A DNA stretch of 40,943 nt from Gymnopus androsaceus JB14. Taxonomy: Eukaryota > Basidiomycota > Agaricomycetes > Agaricales > Omphalotaceae. The position numbers and the translations under genes are program-made. The stretch covers positions 238,524 through 279,466 of the forward strand of contig ML769440.1 of the NCBI GenBank assembly GCA_009733575.1, given 5' to 3'. The notes under the pieces were generated by a model. The model searched no databases. It was not told where the DNA came from and saw only the letters and a list, made by a program, of their open reading frames with translations. This document shows, piece after piece, positions 11,585 to 22,966 of the stretch. Every line of letters begins with the position of its first letter. Position 1 is the first letter of the stretch.

Positions 11585-12745
11585 TTACAACTCCAAACCC
11601 TCAACAGTCGGAGATTCCTCGGGGTCCTCGTCAAACGAGCCCTCCAGGTCCGTTAACTCCGTCGTCGTGATATCGAGGAAGTCGTCCAGGTCCGGAAGAG
11701 GGAGAGATAAACGAGAGAGATAGGGAATAAGGCGAAACGCCCCAACTGGGCGACGCCAAACTGTACCATCGAGCTCACAAACGATGTAAGCTCCACCATG
11801 GTTACGGTGTATAACCATCAAGGGTCCCATGTAGCGCATATTGTTCTTTCTTGAGAAAGTCTTCTTGACACGTGTATTGCGAGCTAAAACGAGGTTTCCA
11901 GGGGCAAAATCGTAGGTTTTGATTGAAGCAGCGTGCTCCAACTCAACCTTGCGAACCCAATCGAGCCGTTTACCGTAAACGCGAAGGCGCATATCCTCGA
12001 GATCTTCGAGACGCTTTTGAAGTTCGCAGGAGCGTCGTGCAATAAGATCCGTTGTGGTCATGGTGGAAGTAGGAGGAGGAAGGAGATATGTAGCCTCGAG
12101 GAGATCGATGGGAAGAGTGGGATGAACACCGTGGGCTAAGAAATACGGACTCGCACCTACAGAACGGAGTACCGTAACTCTTTCAGCCCAAAAGACTGAG
12201 GCAGAAACCGGAGACCATTTGGAAGCGTCCCCGTCAGCAGACTTGACCAAAGCTTCTCTGACATTGAGATGTCGGCGTTCAATAACACCAGCTGCCTGGG
12301 AGTTGTACGTCGAAATTGTAATGTGACGGATGCCATAACGTTTCGCGAGGACATCGAGGGCCTTAAGGAAAGGAGTACCGTTATCCATAACGATTTCTCA
12401 TAAAGCACCCCAACGGCAGAGGATTGACTCAAAAATCCAAGTAGCAATCGCATCGCCTGTCTGGCGTCGCAATTTGCAGAACTCGGGATATGCGGAGGAA
12501 GAGCAGCGGCCATGGACAATATATTTGAAGCCACCAGAGGACGGCATCTCCATCGTGTCCATGTAGCACTTTGAAAATAAACCGAGTGGTTCTGCAACCA
12601 CTGGAGGGATACGGAGCTTCTCCATTTGATGGAGTTGACAGAGGTGACACGTACGGATGTACCACTTGACGTCTTCGTTGAGTTTTGGCCACCAGAAACG
12701 TTCACGGATGGATGCCGTGGTGGACCAAATACCCTTGTGACCCAT
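11585..12745 (-). CDS. Integrase part of the Ty3/gypsy polyprotein (full copy)
   Basis: This is the same reading frame as the reverse transcriptase ORF, separated from it only by an in-frame TGA at 12776-12778. It opens with an HHCC zinc-binding region (ECHDRMGHKG ... CHLCQLHQ). The DDE core shows MDTMEMP, VMDNGTPF and the glutamate in ERRHLNVRE. A second in-frame TGA at 12398-12400 lies just before MDNGTPF. The C-terminal part contains a MRYMGPLMVIHRN segment like the GPY/F module, then an acidic tail. No chromodomain was recognised in this element. Integrase inserts the cDNA into host chromosomes; with two nonsense codons this copy should not make the full protein. Confidence 0.9.
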
Positions 12746-12775
12746 TCGGTCATGACATTCCCGAATAATGGGAAT

Positions 12776-15292
12776 TCAACGAGCTTGAGGGATTACCAGG
12801 CGGTGACAGCCATTGACATCTTTGCGCCATAAGCGTCCCGACTTGTCAACAAAGAAATGTAGACAATATCGAATAAAACCAGAGAACTGGTCATCGGAAA
12901 GACCCTCTGGTCGTTGGAGGGATGAGAGGTATTCCCGCACGGAATCCATACGTGAATCCACGCGAATAGCCCGTTTTGACCGCGGAATAGACTTGTAAGG
13001 GATAAATTCATCCGAAGATGAATGCGGAGAGGAAATAGACTTGGTGGCAAATACCGGAAAGGTTGAAAGTCTGTTGAGGGAGGAAGGTTGAAAGACAGAA
13101 AAGTTAATGAAATGAATAAACCCGTTTGCATGGTCTATCCAGTCTTCATGGTCACCATCATCTTCAGGATCATTGTTTGGTTGAGGAGTACGGCGTGAAA
13201 CGCCATCCGCAGCGATACGCTCAGAAGGGACATGGAACATTGTGAAGTCGAAGAGTAAAATCCCAGCAATCCAACGATTTATAGTTGCGTTGGGCTGGAT
13301 ATCGGGGTTATTGATCATCCCACGGATGTAGAGTGCGTCTACCTCGACAACGAAGTGTTTCGCACCAACTGTCCATAGACGAGTTGCACATAAGGAACGG
13401 AAAAGGCTGTAAAGTTCCAGCTTGGCCTGACTGTAATTAGCTTCACGAGAATTTAAAGTAATGGATCCAAAACGATTGATATAGCGGACTGAGGGATTAT
13501 CGGGAGAGGGCTGCATGATTATAAAACCAATGCAGATATTTGAGGTATCGACAACAAGAATGACTGGGATGCCGGACACATAGACCAAAGGACGGATAGC
13601 ACCACTTGCCAGGACCGCGTCCTTTAAGCGTTGTTGAGTACGGGCTTCCAGTTCCCCGAACTGGAAAGGGATATCTCGTCTCGTTAACCGAGTCAAAGGT
13701 TCAGCCAACTTGGCGAACCTCTCAATAAAGTTCTGGCAAAGACCCGTGGTACCTAGGAATGCCCGGACATCTGTGAGCTTGAGCAGAGGACCCCAATTGA
13801 CAATTTTCGCCACTCGCGATTTGTCAATTTTACGACCTTCGTAGGAACAGAGGTGACCAGTAATAAGGGCTTCAGACGCCGCGATGATGGCCTTCGGACC
13901 AGAATACGTACCCCCAGCATACTTCATACGTTGGAGAATACGGTTGACCACCTGGAGGTGTTCCCAGATGAATCGACAAATTCCCTGATTCTCCAGAATT
14001 GTCTTGAACGAGCCATCCGGGAGTTCGTAGCGAGTAGGACCGCCACAAACATTAACGTCGTCCAAATAGGGAATGGTGAATTCGGGGATTTCAGGTTGAT
14101 TAATGAAGGTGACGTCTCCGTGAAATATTTGAACAGAGTTCGTCCAACCCATGGGAATAGCGGTTAGATGGAAAGGACCAAGAGGGGTTTGGAAAGTTGT
14201 GAGATCGCGGGAGGAGATGGCCAGGGAACGTTCATCGTAACCTACAAAGATATCAAGCGCTGCAAGAACTGCCCTGCACGCATACCACTCTGCAAGGTGC
14301 TCCAGGACCGGCGGAATTGACGAATCCCGAATCGTGACTGCGTTCAGAGGCTGCAAATCATGAACGATTCGCAGTGACTTTCCATCTTTCTTGACCACCG
14401 TAAACCAGCGGGAACAATAGGACGAATTCGACGGCTCGTATATGCCCGATCGGATTTTATCCTTAACTACCTTGATAACTTCCTCCATTGATCCTGGAGG
14501 AATCGGCAAGACTGGAACCCGCCATGGAATATGTTCAATAACGGGAATTTCAACCGGCGGAAAATACTCATGTTTGAACTGGCCTTTCTCCATCTCATTC
14601 CAGGCAAAAGCACCTTCTTGCAGCATCATGAGATGATGTACTGCTTTCATCTCCTCTGGCCATAAAAAGGACTGATCGTGAACACTATCAATAATGTCCT
14701 TGCGTTCTTGGGTATAACGACCTGTGGGAGTGAACGGCTGAGGGATTGGATTGAGCTGGGGAAGGTTCTCAAGAGGGTCAGTTGGAAAATGTCGGATTAC
14801 GCGGAATTTCTCGGGAAGAGTTGTCGGAACAGGAACAGTACGATGATGTACTGGCCTGTAGCGCTTCTTGGCAGCAGCATAAATGGGTATGGGAACTGAA
14901 TCATTATTAGGAATTAATGGTAATGAATTGTATTGTGATGGAATATGAGGAAGAAGGGATCCCAAAGTTGCAAAGGAGGAAGAGAGACCAGGGGAAATAA
15001 TGGATGAGGCTGGTACAGCAGAACACTGAAGAATCAACGCGTACGTCGTTGAATCGTAAGAGAAGAAAGCGTGGGCGTGAAAGAATGCCAAGCTAATTTG
15101 ATCGGAACTTGGTTCCGGACCGAGGACCTCGGATCTAAGGGATATTGAGATATTAGCGCTGATGTTTGATAAGTCCGATGCCAGCGGTGCCTCGTGCACC
15201 TCAACGGCCACCAGGACTTCATCTCCATCGTTCAAGTCTTCAAACTCCACCATCGTCGGGGGCGGTGGCGCTGGCTCGAGGGTATAAGCCAC
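12776..15292 (-). CDS. Reverse transcriptase-RNase H of the Ty3/gypsy element (full copy)
   Basis: The 838-codon open frame encodes an N-terminal linker, then an RT core with SRWFTVVKKDGKSLRIVHD, PMGWTNS and the catalytic YLDD (14057-14068, in TIPYLDDVNV). RNase H follows, with VVDTSNICIGF, SREANYSQAKLELYSLF and the VEVDALYIRG acidic residue. The tail HVPSERIAADGVSRR is typical of Ty3/gypsy RNase H. The ORF ends at TGA 12776-12778 and the frame continues into integrase, so it is one polyprotein with a nonsense codon. It lies one frame away from the upstream protease, which suggests a one-base slip near 15310. Confidence 0.95.
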   Translation of the reverse strand: MAYTLEPAPPPPTMVEFEDLNDGDEVLVAVEVHEAPLASDLSNISANISISLRSEVLGPEPSSDQISLAFFHAHAFFSYDSTTYALILQCSAVPASSIISPGLSSSFATLGSLLPHIPSQYNSLPLIPNNDSVPIPIYAAAKKRYRPVHHRTVPVPTTLPEKFRVIRHFPTDPLENLPQLNPIPQPFTPTGRYTQERKDIIDSVHDQSFLWPEEMKAVHHLMMLQEGAFAWNEMEKGQFKHEYFPPVEIPVIEHIPWRVPVLPIPPGSMEEVIKVVKDKIRSGIYEPSNSSYCSRWFTVVKKDGKSLRIVHDLQPLNAVTIRDSSIPPVLEHLAEWYACRAVLAALDIFVGYDERSLAISSRDLTTFQTPLGPFHLTAIPMGWTNSVQIFHGDVTFINQPEIPEFTIPYLDDVNVCGGPTRYELPDGSFKTILENQGICRFIWEHLQVVNRILQRMKYAGGTYSGPKAIIAASEALITGHLCSYEGRKIDKSRVAKIVNWGPLLKLTDVRAFLGTTGLCQNFIERFAKLAEPLTRLTRRDIPFQFGELEARTQQRLKDAVLASGAIRPLVYVSGIPVILVVDTSNICIGFIIMQPSPDNPSVRYINRFGSITLNSREANYSQAKLELYSLFRSLCATRLWTVGAKHFVVEVDALYIRGMINNPDIQPNATINRWIAGILLFDFTMFHVPSERIAADGVSRRTPQPNNDPEDDGDHEDWIDHANGFIHFINFSVFQPSSLNRLSTFPVFATKSISSPHSSSDEFIPYKSIPRSKRAIRVDSRMDSVREYLSSLQRPEGLSDDQFSGFIRYCLHFFVDKSGRLWRKDVNGCHRLVIPQAR

Positions 15293-15356
15293 CCCCCTCT
15301 CTCTCTCCTCAATAACTTCTTTCCCTTCCGTCTTCCTTGCAAAATCGCGGAAGCTC

Positions 15357-16142
15357 TCAAGGGATCGTTGGAATGGTGACCACCTTGTCGGTATTGGGGT
15401 CGGTCAGTGTATAGTGCTGATCGCCGGAGAGGAAATTCTTGATATGTGCTTGGGTCAAGACCTCGAATGGATGGCCTAACAAGACATCGTATGCGGGAGA
15501 GTCAATGATATGAACTTGCAGGAACGCGATAATGTCGTTGAAACGGAATGGTACGTCTTTTGCAATTCCTAGCATCCAGTCCGTCTTACCGTTCGCACTC
15601 TGTAGCGGAATTCGTCGTTTCGGATTGAATGAAAGCCCTAACGCGTTGCTAGTCGCGTCCAACATGGCTACTATGCTGCACCCACTGTCTGCTACGCAAT
15701 GGACAGCACGTTCTCCAACATGAGCGTTTAGTCCTCAAATGCTGGTCGACTCCTTAGCGACATAGAACCCATCCCCTTCTGCAGCATCTCCGAATTCCTG
15801 GAAGAAGATGGCCACCGGATCTGGAGGATCTTTTTGAGCAAAAGGGAGGGACTTATTCTCACTGTACTGAGATCTACTCGGGGACAGTGATTTTGATGAT
15901 TCCAAGAGGTACATCGGCTCAATATCTTCCAAAAGATTTCCATCGATTCCGATACAACGGCTCGTCACATTTTCCTTCACTTTTCTTCTGTATTCTGGAG
16001 CAATTGCTAATAGATCATCCTGTCGAATAGAAACCATGCTCGAGAGTCCTGCTTGAACAACTCGTTCAACAGCAGCCTCGGTCTCGATAGGTGCTCGGTA
16101 TCGAAAGTTACGGACGTCATCCTTTGGAGGGACGCCAACCAT
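15357..16142 (-). CDS. Protease region of the Ty3/gypsy element, interrupted by TGA codons
   Basis: Two open pieces in one frame (16142-15735 and 15734-15357) are separated by an in-frame TGA. The second contains CVADSGCSIVAM, with the D-S-G aspartic protease active site, and a later AYDVLLGHPF, the conserved hydrophobic-G region after the flap. It ends at another TGA (15357-15359), beyond which related coding sequence continues. The first piece overlaps the end of gag in another frame and has YRAPIETEAAVERVVQAG and DDLLAIAPEYRRKV, a linker pattern common in agaricomycete elements. The enzyme would cut the Gag-Pol precursor. Confidence 0.85.
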
Positions 16143-17954
16143 CCTTTCCTGCGGAGGGACGTAATTGGGGGAAGTTTGCCTATGATAGGCTTTGGCGGTC
16201 TCGTTGGACCAGGAACAGGAGGAATTGGCTGGGAAGGCTCAGGATCACGAGGAGGAGGATTATGTTTGGGTTTCGGTATAGGCTTCGACGACGTTTTATC
16301 AGGTACGTCTTTATCGTTGGCTTCCTTCGCCGCACAGCGTGTTTCCATTTTGAAGAGAAGCTGACAAATTACCTCTGCTTCTTGTTGTTCCTTGTCGACA
16401 GGACTCGCCATGTACGACGCTGCCTTTGCGAGCATTGACGGACCCTGGAATCCATGTAGGGTATACAACGAATGGGCACTCACGTCGACTCCCGCCAACG
16501 GTCCCGTTGTAACCTGGGGTGATTCCAACAGCCAAGACTTCTCGGACGGATGGTCTTCGAAATAGTGTTCGAAGCATTGTTTCAACGTACCCTCCATATA
16601 TCGTTGAATACGAGGGAGACGCTGGCCACCTTTCAACTGTACGAATCCATTCTCATCTCGTTCCACGCGACCTTTGCTAACCCATTCCGATAGGTCAGCA
16701 CAGCTATCAAACCTGGTGCTATCGCAGTTATCCCAAAAGCACTTATTAGACCGATTCGGCTTCGGAGGACGGGCACCGCTACTGGATGAAGATGGGCTGC
16801 TTTCGCCACCTTTGACCATCTGGGTCATTAGTTGGGTCAACCAAGCGACCACTTGGGACAACTGGTCCAGCTTCGACTCCGTTGATTCGACCTTAGGAGC
16901 TACTGATGTAGTTATAGAGGATATGGGGACCTTGGAGCGGTCCCCTGTACTAAAATTTCCGGGTTTTACTGTGGTTGATGCATTGGAAAGGAGATAGTCG
17001 GTGGCTTCGCGCAACTCGGTAAGTGTATACGCTTGTCCTTTGGGTTTCTGGGGGTATTTCACCTGGAGTCGTGTATCTAGGCAATTACGAATCGTTTCAG
17101 AGAACGCCTCGGTATAGATGCTGGCAACTTGGACCCCGGAAAGTATTCCGTTGGTCAAAAGGGATTTGGCAACAATCGAGAAGTCACGATGGTAAGTCAG
17201 CAGTTCTTTGCTGTTCGCAACTCCTGAACCGGCGTACTCGCTAACGACCTTTCTCAGGTCCTCCATCGTTGATTCTGCATCTTTCAACGCACCGGGATAG
17301 TGGACCAAGACCTCGTCCTTGAACTCGGTCCACGTTTTCGTGGCATCCTCGTAGGTAGGTAGGGTCCTCCAAAACCGCATCGACTGTTGGTCTGTGTAAC
17401 GGAGGACCCCCTTCTTCATCGCCGTATCGTCGTTGTTGATACCAGCAGTTGTAGCAACTGCCTTGAACTCCTCGAAGAACGTTGGGAGTTGTTCTTCAAA
17501 CTCGGAGTCCCATTTAGGAGCTGAGCGCTCGTTTCGAGCGGGAAGAGGGTGTATAGCAGCCATCGGAGTGGAAGCAGGAGTCGGATTTGGAGCTGGAGTG
17601 GGAACTGGATTGGGATTTGGTATGTGAGCAGACCGTGGACTCAGCCCGTTATATGGACTAGCTCCGGGAATAGGAGCTGGGTGTGAGGGAGTATCTGGAG
17701 GAGTGGGAGTAAGGGGACTAGGAGGTGTTTCTGGTTCCAATAGCGATAAACTATTGTGAGTAGCCTCGTCATCGGGAACCGCTTCAAAAAGATCTGATGT
17801 TGCAAAGGTTAACTCTGCGGACTGGATTCCAGTGAGGAGTTCTTGGGTTTCGGGTGAGAGACGACCCGATCGCAAGCTTCTCACGCAGTCGAGGCGTTTT
17901 GGATTAACGGGGTGTTTTGCAAACAAAACTGGATTACCCCTCGCGGTGGGCTCC
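15389..17954 (-). other. Single-copy part of the tandem element
   Basis: This is the only part of the 7.5 kb unit not repeated in the window: most of gag and the protease region. Its absence from the second copy means that copy cannot be a complete element even before its frameshifts are considered. Confidence 0.85.
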
Positions 17955-18013
17955 AGTTGTAAAGCTTGCTCGCGTGCGTAGACGTGAACGTGCTTCGGGT
18001 TCGAGAGGGTCAA
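16007..18013 (-). CDS. Gag of the Ty3/gypsy element
   Basis: The open frame has 668 codons. The first codon shown is TTG at 18013; no ATG precedes it in frame before a stop, and the first internal ATG is about 150 codons in, so the start is unresolved. A proline-rich segment (PSPLTPTPPDTPSHPAP) is followed by a helical capsid-like region (ESTMEDLRKVVSEY, LLTYHRDFSIVAKSLL, LTELREATDYLLSN). A cysteine-rich motif CFWDNCDSTRFDSC resembles a degenerate zinc knuckle. Gag packages the element RNA in virus-like particles. The 3' end overlaps the protease frame, and a one-base slip near 16140 probably separates them. Confidence 0.85.
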   Translation of the reverse strand: MTLSNPKHVHVYAREQALQLEPTARGNPVLFAKHPVNPKRLDCVRSLRSGRLSPETQELLTGIQSAELTFATSDLFEAVPDDEATHNSLSLLEPETPPSPLTPTPPDTPSHPAPIPGASPYNGLSPRSAHIPNPNPVPTPAPNPTPASTPMAAIHPLPARNERSAPKWDSEFEEQLPTFFEEFKAVATTAGINNDDTAMKKGVLRYTDQQSMRFWRTLPTYEDATKTWTEFKDEVLVHYPGALKDAESTMEDLRKVVSEYAGSGVANSKELLTYHRDFSIVAKSLLTNGILSGVQVASIYTEAFSETIRNCLDTRLQVKYPQKPKGQAYTLTELREATDYLLSNASTTVKPGNFSTGDRSKVPISSITTSVAPKVESTESKLDQLSQVVAWLTQLMTQMVKGGESSPSSSSSGARPPKPNRSNKCFWDNCDSTRFDSCADLSEWVSKGRVERDENGFVQLKGGQRLPRIQRYMEGTLKQCFEHYFEDHPSEKSWLLESPQVTTGPLAGVDVSAHSLYTLHGFQGPSMLAKAASYMASPVDKEQQEAEVICQLLFKMETRCAAKEANDKDVPDKTSSKPIPKPKHNPPPRDPEPSQPIPPVPGPTRPPKPIIGKLPPITSLRRKGWLASLQRMTSVTFDTEHLSRPRLLLNELFKQDSRAWFLFDRMIY

Positions 18014-18290
18014 TCGAGGTTGTTTGCAGGGATAAAGAAGGTATATTAGAGTCGGGAAGTTGTATCTATCTTTCTATCTCGAATCGATGCTCGTTTTCTA
18101 CATACCGGATCCCCTATGTGTCTACAGTCTAACTGAATGGTTGTGCGGTAAGTAACAAGGAACGGAACGTGTCCGAGAGCACCGATAGCTGGTAAGTATG
18201 TTGGGCCTTGTATCTATGGTACAAGGGCCTTGTCACGAAGTCATACGCGTGCATACTGCGTATGAAGCGCGACATCCCCTCTTTACTTTA
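17955..18290 (-). repeat. Internal LTR region, leader and polypurine tract shared by the two units
   Basis: It matches 10438-10772 with a few substitutions and indels. On the minus strand the order is purine tract (18290-18275), TGTCGCGC at 18274, LTR, leader, gag start. It is placed to serve as the 3' LTR of the right copy and the 5' LTR of the left, full copy. Confidence 0.6.
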
Positions 18291-18292
18291 AA

Positions 18293-19061
18293 ATGAAAAC
18301 ACGGGGGACCAAGCGGAGCGAAAAAGAAAGACAAACAGAAAAGAAAAAAAAAAAAATGTATATATATGAAGTAGAAAATCGGCAAGTACACACCATCATG
18401 ACCAGCGAACGTGAATCCCTGTACCTGTATCTCCGTGAACAATTCGATACCCTTCTGGATGAATGGGAGGAAAACCGGAAACGCCCACAACACCTTCATG
18501 CTCGGTTGGTCGATAATCCAACTCGAAGGATTTATCCGACAGGCTGGTTTTCGAAAGCGGGGACGTCCCTGTGTACCCAAAGGATTTCTTCTCCCATTTG
18601 CACACGATGGATGGGCAAACCCTCAAGTTGCTCCCCGCCGAGATTACGGAAAGTGCAATGCACGTCGAGAAGTCAATGCCCAGGCATTATGGCTTGACCC
18701 GAGCCATTCCCGTCGTTATTTTTAACGAGGATCGCAGACAGGGACCAAAAACCGTTGCGTATTTTGGAGAGGACAGGTGAGTGTTGGGATTTTTGCAAAC
18801 GGATCGGTCTGAACTTCTTTCGAAGGTTCACCACGCACTCCAATCTTCGGGAATGCATCCAGTTCGTGAATGCTCACTATAGTGAACACCCCATGGATGG
18901 CGAAAACGGACTCCACCCGGTTTGGCGTTGAATATGGGGATGTGGCTGGACGGAAGACAATTGAGGATGTGTTCAAAAGAGCTGGGGGAGGTAGAAATGG
19001 AATTGTTGCTGCTTGGAATGTGATTGAACGTACAGGAAACGGAGAGGAAGGGGATGTGTAG
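18293..19061 (+). pseudogene. Second copy of the antisense spliced ORF, frameshifted
   Basis: It matches 10775-11539 almost base for base, including the intron. One-base insertions (for example in the AACCGGAAACGCC stretch near 18480 and in GGCGAAAACGG near 18901) break the frame. The presence of the ORF in both units shows that it belongs to the element and not to the insertion site. Confidence 0.75.
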
Positions 19062-19107
19062 AACTTTGTCAATTAAATCTCAGCGTAAATTAAAGTAAAG
19101 CAACAAT

Positions 19108-22100
19108 TACAACTCCGAACCCTCAACAGTCGGAGATTCCTCGGGGTCCTCGTCAAACGAGCCCTCCAGGTCCGTTAACTCCGTCGTCGTGATATCGAGG
19201 AAGTCGTCCAGGTCCGGAAGAGGGAGAGATAAACGAGAGAGATAGGGAATAAGGCGAAACGCCCCAACTGGGCGACGCCAAACCGTACCATCGAGCTCAC
19301 AAACGATGTAAGCTCCACCAGCGGTTACGGTGTATAACCATCAAGGGTCCCATGTAGCGGCATATTGTTCTTTCTTGAGAAAGTCTTCTTGACACGTGTA
19401 TTGCGAGCTAAAACGAGGTTTCCAGGGGCAAAATCGTAGGTTTTGATTGAGCAGCGTGCTCCAACTCAACCTTGCGAACCCAATCGAGCCGTTTACCGTA
19501 AACGCGAAGGCGCATATCCTCGAGATCTTCGAGACGCTTTTGAAGTTCGCAGAGCGTCGTGCAATAAGATCCGTTGTGTCATGGTGGAATAGGAGGAGGA
19601 AGGAGAAGTAGCCTCGAGGAGATCGATGGGGAAGAGTGGGATGAACACCGTGGGCTAAGAAATACGGACTCGCACCTACAGAACGGAGTACCGTAACTCT
19701 TTCAGCCCAAAAGACTGAGGCAGAAACCGGAGACCATTTGGAAGCGCCCCGTCAGCAGACTTGACCAAAGCTTCTCTGACATTGAGATGTCGGCGTTCAA
19801 TAACACCAGCTGCCTGGGAGTTGTACGTCGAAATTGTAATGTGACGGATGCCATAACGTTTCGCGAGGACATCGAGGCCTTAAGGAAAGGAGTACCGTTA
19901 TCCATAACGATTCTCATAAAGCACCCAACGGCAGAGGATTGACTCAAAAATCCAAGTAGCAATCGCATCGCCTGTCTGGCGTCGCAATTTGCAGAACTCG
20001 GGATATGCGGAGGAAGAGCAGCGCCATGGACAATATATTTGAAAGCCACCAGAGGACGGCATCTCCATCGTGTCCATGTAGCACTTTGAAAATAAACCGA
20101 GTGGTTCTGCAACCACTGGAGGGATACGGAGCTTCTCCATTTGATGGAGTTGACAGAGGTGACACGTACGGATGTACCACTTGACGTCTTCGTTGAGGTT
20201 TTGGCCACCAGAAACGTTCACGGATGGATGCCGTGGTGGACAAATACCCTTGTGACCCATTCGGTCATGACATTCCCGAATAATGGGAATTAACGAGCTT
20301 GAGGGATTACCAGGCGGTGACAGCCATTGACATCTTTGCGCCATAAGCGTCCCGACTTGTCAACAAAGAAATGTAGACAATATCGAATAAAACCAGAGAA
20401 CTGGTCATCGGAAAGACCCTCTGGTCGTTGGAGGGATGAGAGGTATTCCCGCACGGAATCCATACGTGAATCCACGCGAATAGCCCGTTTTGACCGCGGA
20501 ATAGACTGTAAGGGATAAATTCATCCTAAGATGAATGCGGAGAGGAAATAGACTTGGTGGCAAATACCGGAAAGGTTAAAGTCTGTTGAGGGAGGAAGGG
20601 TGAAAGACAGAAAAGTTAATGAAATGAATAAACCCGTTTGCAGGTCGTACTCCAGTCTCAGTCTTGGTCACCATCATTCCAGGATCATTTTGGTTGAGGA
20701 GTACGGCGTGAAACGCCATCCGCAGCGATACGCTCAGAAGGGACATGGAACATTGTGAAGTCGAAGAGTAAATCCCAGCAATCCAACGATTTATAGTTGC
20801 GTTGGGCTGGATATCGGGTTATTGATCATCCACGGAGTAGAGTGCGTCTTACCTCGACAACGAAGTGTTTCGCACCAACTGTCCATAGACGAGTTGCACA
20901 TAAGGAACGGAAAAGGCTGTAAAGTTCCAGCTTGGCCTGACTGTAATTAGCTTCACGAGAATTTAAAGTAATGGATCCAAAACGATTGATATAGCGGACT
21001 GAGGGATTATCGGGAGAGGGCTGCATGATTATAAAACCAATGCAGATATTGAGGTATCGGACAACAAGAATGACTGGGATGCCGGACACATAGACCAAAG
21101 GACGGATAGCACCACTTGCCAGGACCGCGTCCTTTAAGCGTTGTTGAGTACGGGCTTCCAGTTCCCCGAACTGGAAAGGGATATCTCGTCTCGTTAACCG
21201 AGTCAAAGGTTCAGCCAACTTGGCGAACCTCTCAATAAAAGTTCCGGCAAAGACCCGTGGTACCTAGGAATGCCCGGACATCTGTGAGCTTGAGCAGAGG
21301 ACCCAATTGACAATTTTCGCCACTCCGATTTGTCAATTTACGACCTTGTAGGAACAGAGTGACCAGTAATAAGGGCTTCAGACGCCGCGATGATGGCCTT
21401 CGGACCAGAATACGTACCCCCAGCATACTTTCATACGTTGGAGAATACGGTTGACCACCTGGAGGTGTTCCCAGATGAATCGACAAATTCCCTGATTCTC
21501 CAGAATGTCTTGAACGAGCCATCCGGAGTTCGTAGCGAGTAGGACCGCCACAAACATTAACGTCGTCCAAATAGGGAATGGTGAATTCGGGGATTTCAGG
21601 TTGATTAATGAAAGGTGACGTCTCCGTGAAATATTTGGAACAGAGTTCGTCCAACCCATGGGAATAGCGGTTAGATGGAAAGGACCAAGAGGGGTTTGGA
21701 AAGTTGTGAGATCGCGGGAGGAGAGGCCAGGGAACGTTCATCGTAACCTACAAAGATATCAAGCGCTGCAAGAACTGCCTGCACGCATACCACTCTGCAA
21801 GGTGCTCCAGGACCGCGGAATTGACGAATCCCGAATCGTGACTGCGTTCAGAGGCTGCAAATCATGAACGATTCGCAGTGACTTTCCATCTTTCTTGAAC
21901 CACCGTAAACCAGCGGGAACAATAGGACGAATTCGACGGCTCGTATATGCCCGATCGGATTTTATCCTTAACTACCTTGAATAACTTCCTCCATTGATCC
22001 TGGAGGAATCGGCAAGATGGAACCCGCCATGGAATATGTTCAATAACGGAATTTTCAACGGCGGAAAATACTCATGTTTGAACTGGCCTTTCTCCATTTC

Positions 22101-22887
22101 TCATTCCAGGCAAAGCACTTCTTGCAGCATCATGAGATGATGTACTGCTTTCATCTCCTCTTGGCCATAAAAAGGCTGATCGTGAACACATCAATAATGT
22201 CTTGCGTTCTTTGGGTATAACGACCCTGTGGGAGTGAACGGCTGAGGGATTGGATTGAGCTGGGGAAGGTTCTCAAGAGGGTCAGTTGGAAAATGTCGGA
22301 TTACGCGGAATTTCTCGGAAGAGTTGTCGGAACAGGAACAGTACGATGATGTACTGGCCTGTAGCGCTTCTTCGCAGCAGCATAAATGGTATGGGAACTG
22401 AATCATTATTAGGGAATTAAGGTAATGAATTGTATTGTGATGGAAATTGAGGAAGAAGGGACCCAAAGTTGCAAAGGAGGAAGAGAGACCAGGGGGAAAT
22501 AATGGATGAGGCTGGTACAGCAGAACACTGAAGAATCAACGCGTACGTCGTTGAATCGTAAGAGAAGAAAGCGTGGGCGTGAAAGAATGCCAAGCTAATT
22601 TGATCGGAACTTGGTTCCGGACCGGGACCTCGGATCTAAGGGAATTTGAGATATTAGCGCTGATGTTTGATAAGTCCGATGCCAGCGGTGCCTCGTGCAC
22701 CTCAACGGCACCAGGACTTCATCTCCATCGTTCAAGTCTTCAAACTCACCATCGTCGGCGGGGGTGGCGCTGGCTCGAGGGTATAAGCCACCCCCCTCTC
22801 TCTCTCCTCAATAACTCTTTCCCTTCCGTCTTCCTTGCAAAATCGCGGAAGCTCTCAAGGGATCGTTGGAATGGTGACCACCTTGTC
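19108..22887 (-). pseudogene. Second, degraded copy of pol (RT, RNase H, integrase)
   Basis: The region aligns with 11581-15388 along its whole length. The recognisable blocks TIPYLDDVNV, EANYSQAKLELYSL and ECHDRMGHKG fall in different frames because of dozens of one- and two-base indels. Substitutions are rare. Between 12011-12120 and the matching 19534-19641 I count five indel events and no substitution. The copy stops at 22887 in the protease/RT junction region, where WD40 sequence begins. The pattern is more like unpolished sequence than normal mutational decay. Confidence 0.9.
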
Positions 22888-22966
22888 TCTTATTGTCTTG
22901 TCATATGACCCTGACACAATTCTAGTTCCATCAGGTGAAAAGGCCACTGGCCAGACTGAATTTTGA

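Larger units (their letters stand above)
10438..22887 (-). mobile_element. Tandem Ty3/gypsy retrotransposon, one full unit plus a partial copy
   Basis: Read on the minus strand the order is: partial pol (22887-19108), antisense ORF, LTR region, gag (18013-16007), protease-RT-RNase H-integrase (16142-11585), antisense ORF, LTR region, then the first 19 codons of gag again. Segment 10438-15388 is repeated at 17955-22887, and the part present once (15389-17954) is gag plus protease. Unit length is about 7.5 kb. Such LTR-sharing tandem units are expected from recombination between element copies. Both outer edges lie inside the WD40 repeats of one NLR gene, and neither edge is an LTR end, so this is not a simple insertion. 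I found no target-site duplication. Confidence 0.8.

Noticed and set aside
11933..12139. Plus-strand frames inside pol and other element genes
   Set aside because: They overlap strongly supported minus-strand pol coding sequence and show no domains.
12776..12778. TGA as selenocysteine or reassigned codon in the element
   Set aside because: Nearby host genes end in TGA normally, no selenocysteine element is expected in fungi, and CpG decay explains the pattern more simply.
10438..15388. The 4.95 kb repeat could be read as a pair of giant LTRs
   Set aside because: It contains pol and an antisense ORF, and the purine tract plus TG start lies inside it. It is a repeated internal segment of a tandem element.
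15980..16142. Possible programmed ribosomal frameshift between gag and protease
   Set aside because: No convincing slippery heptamer with a following stem was found, and other one-base slips in the window make a simple indel more likely.
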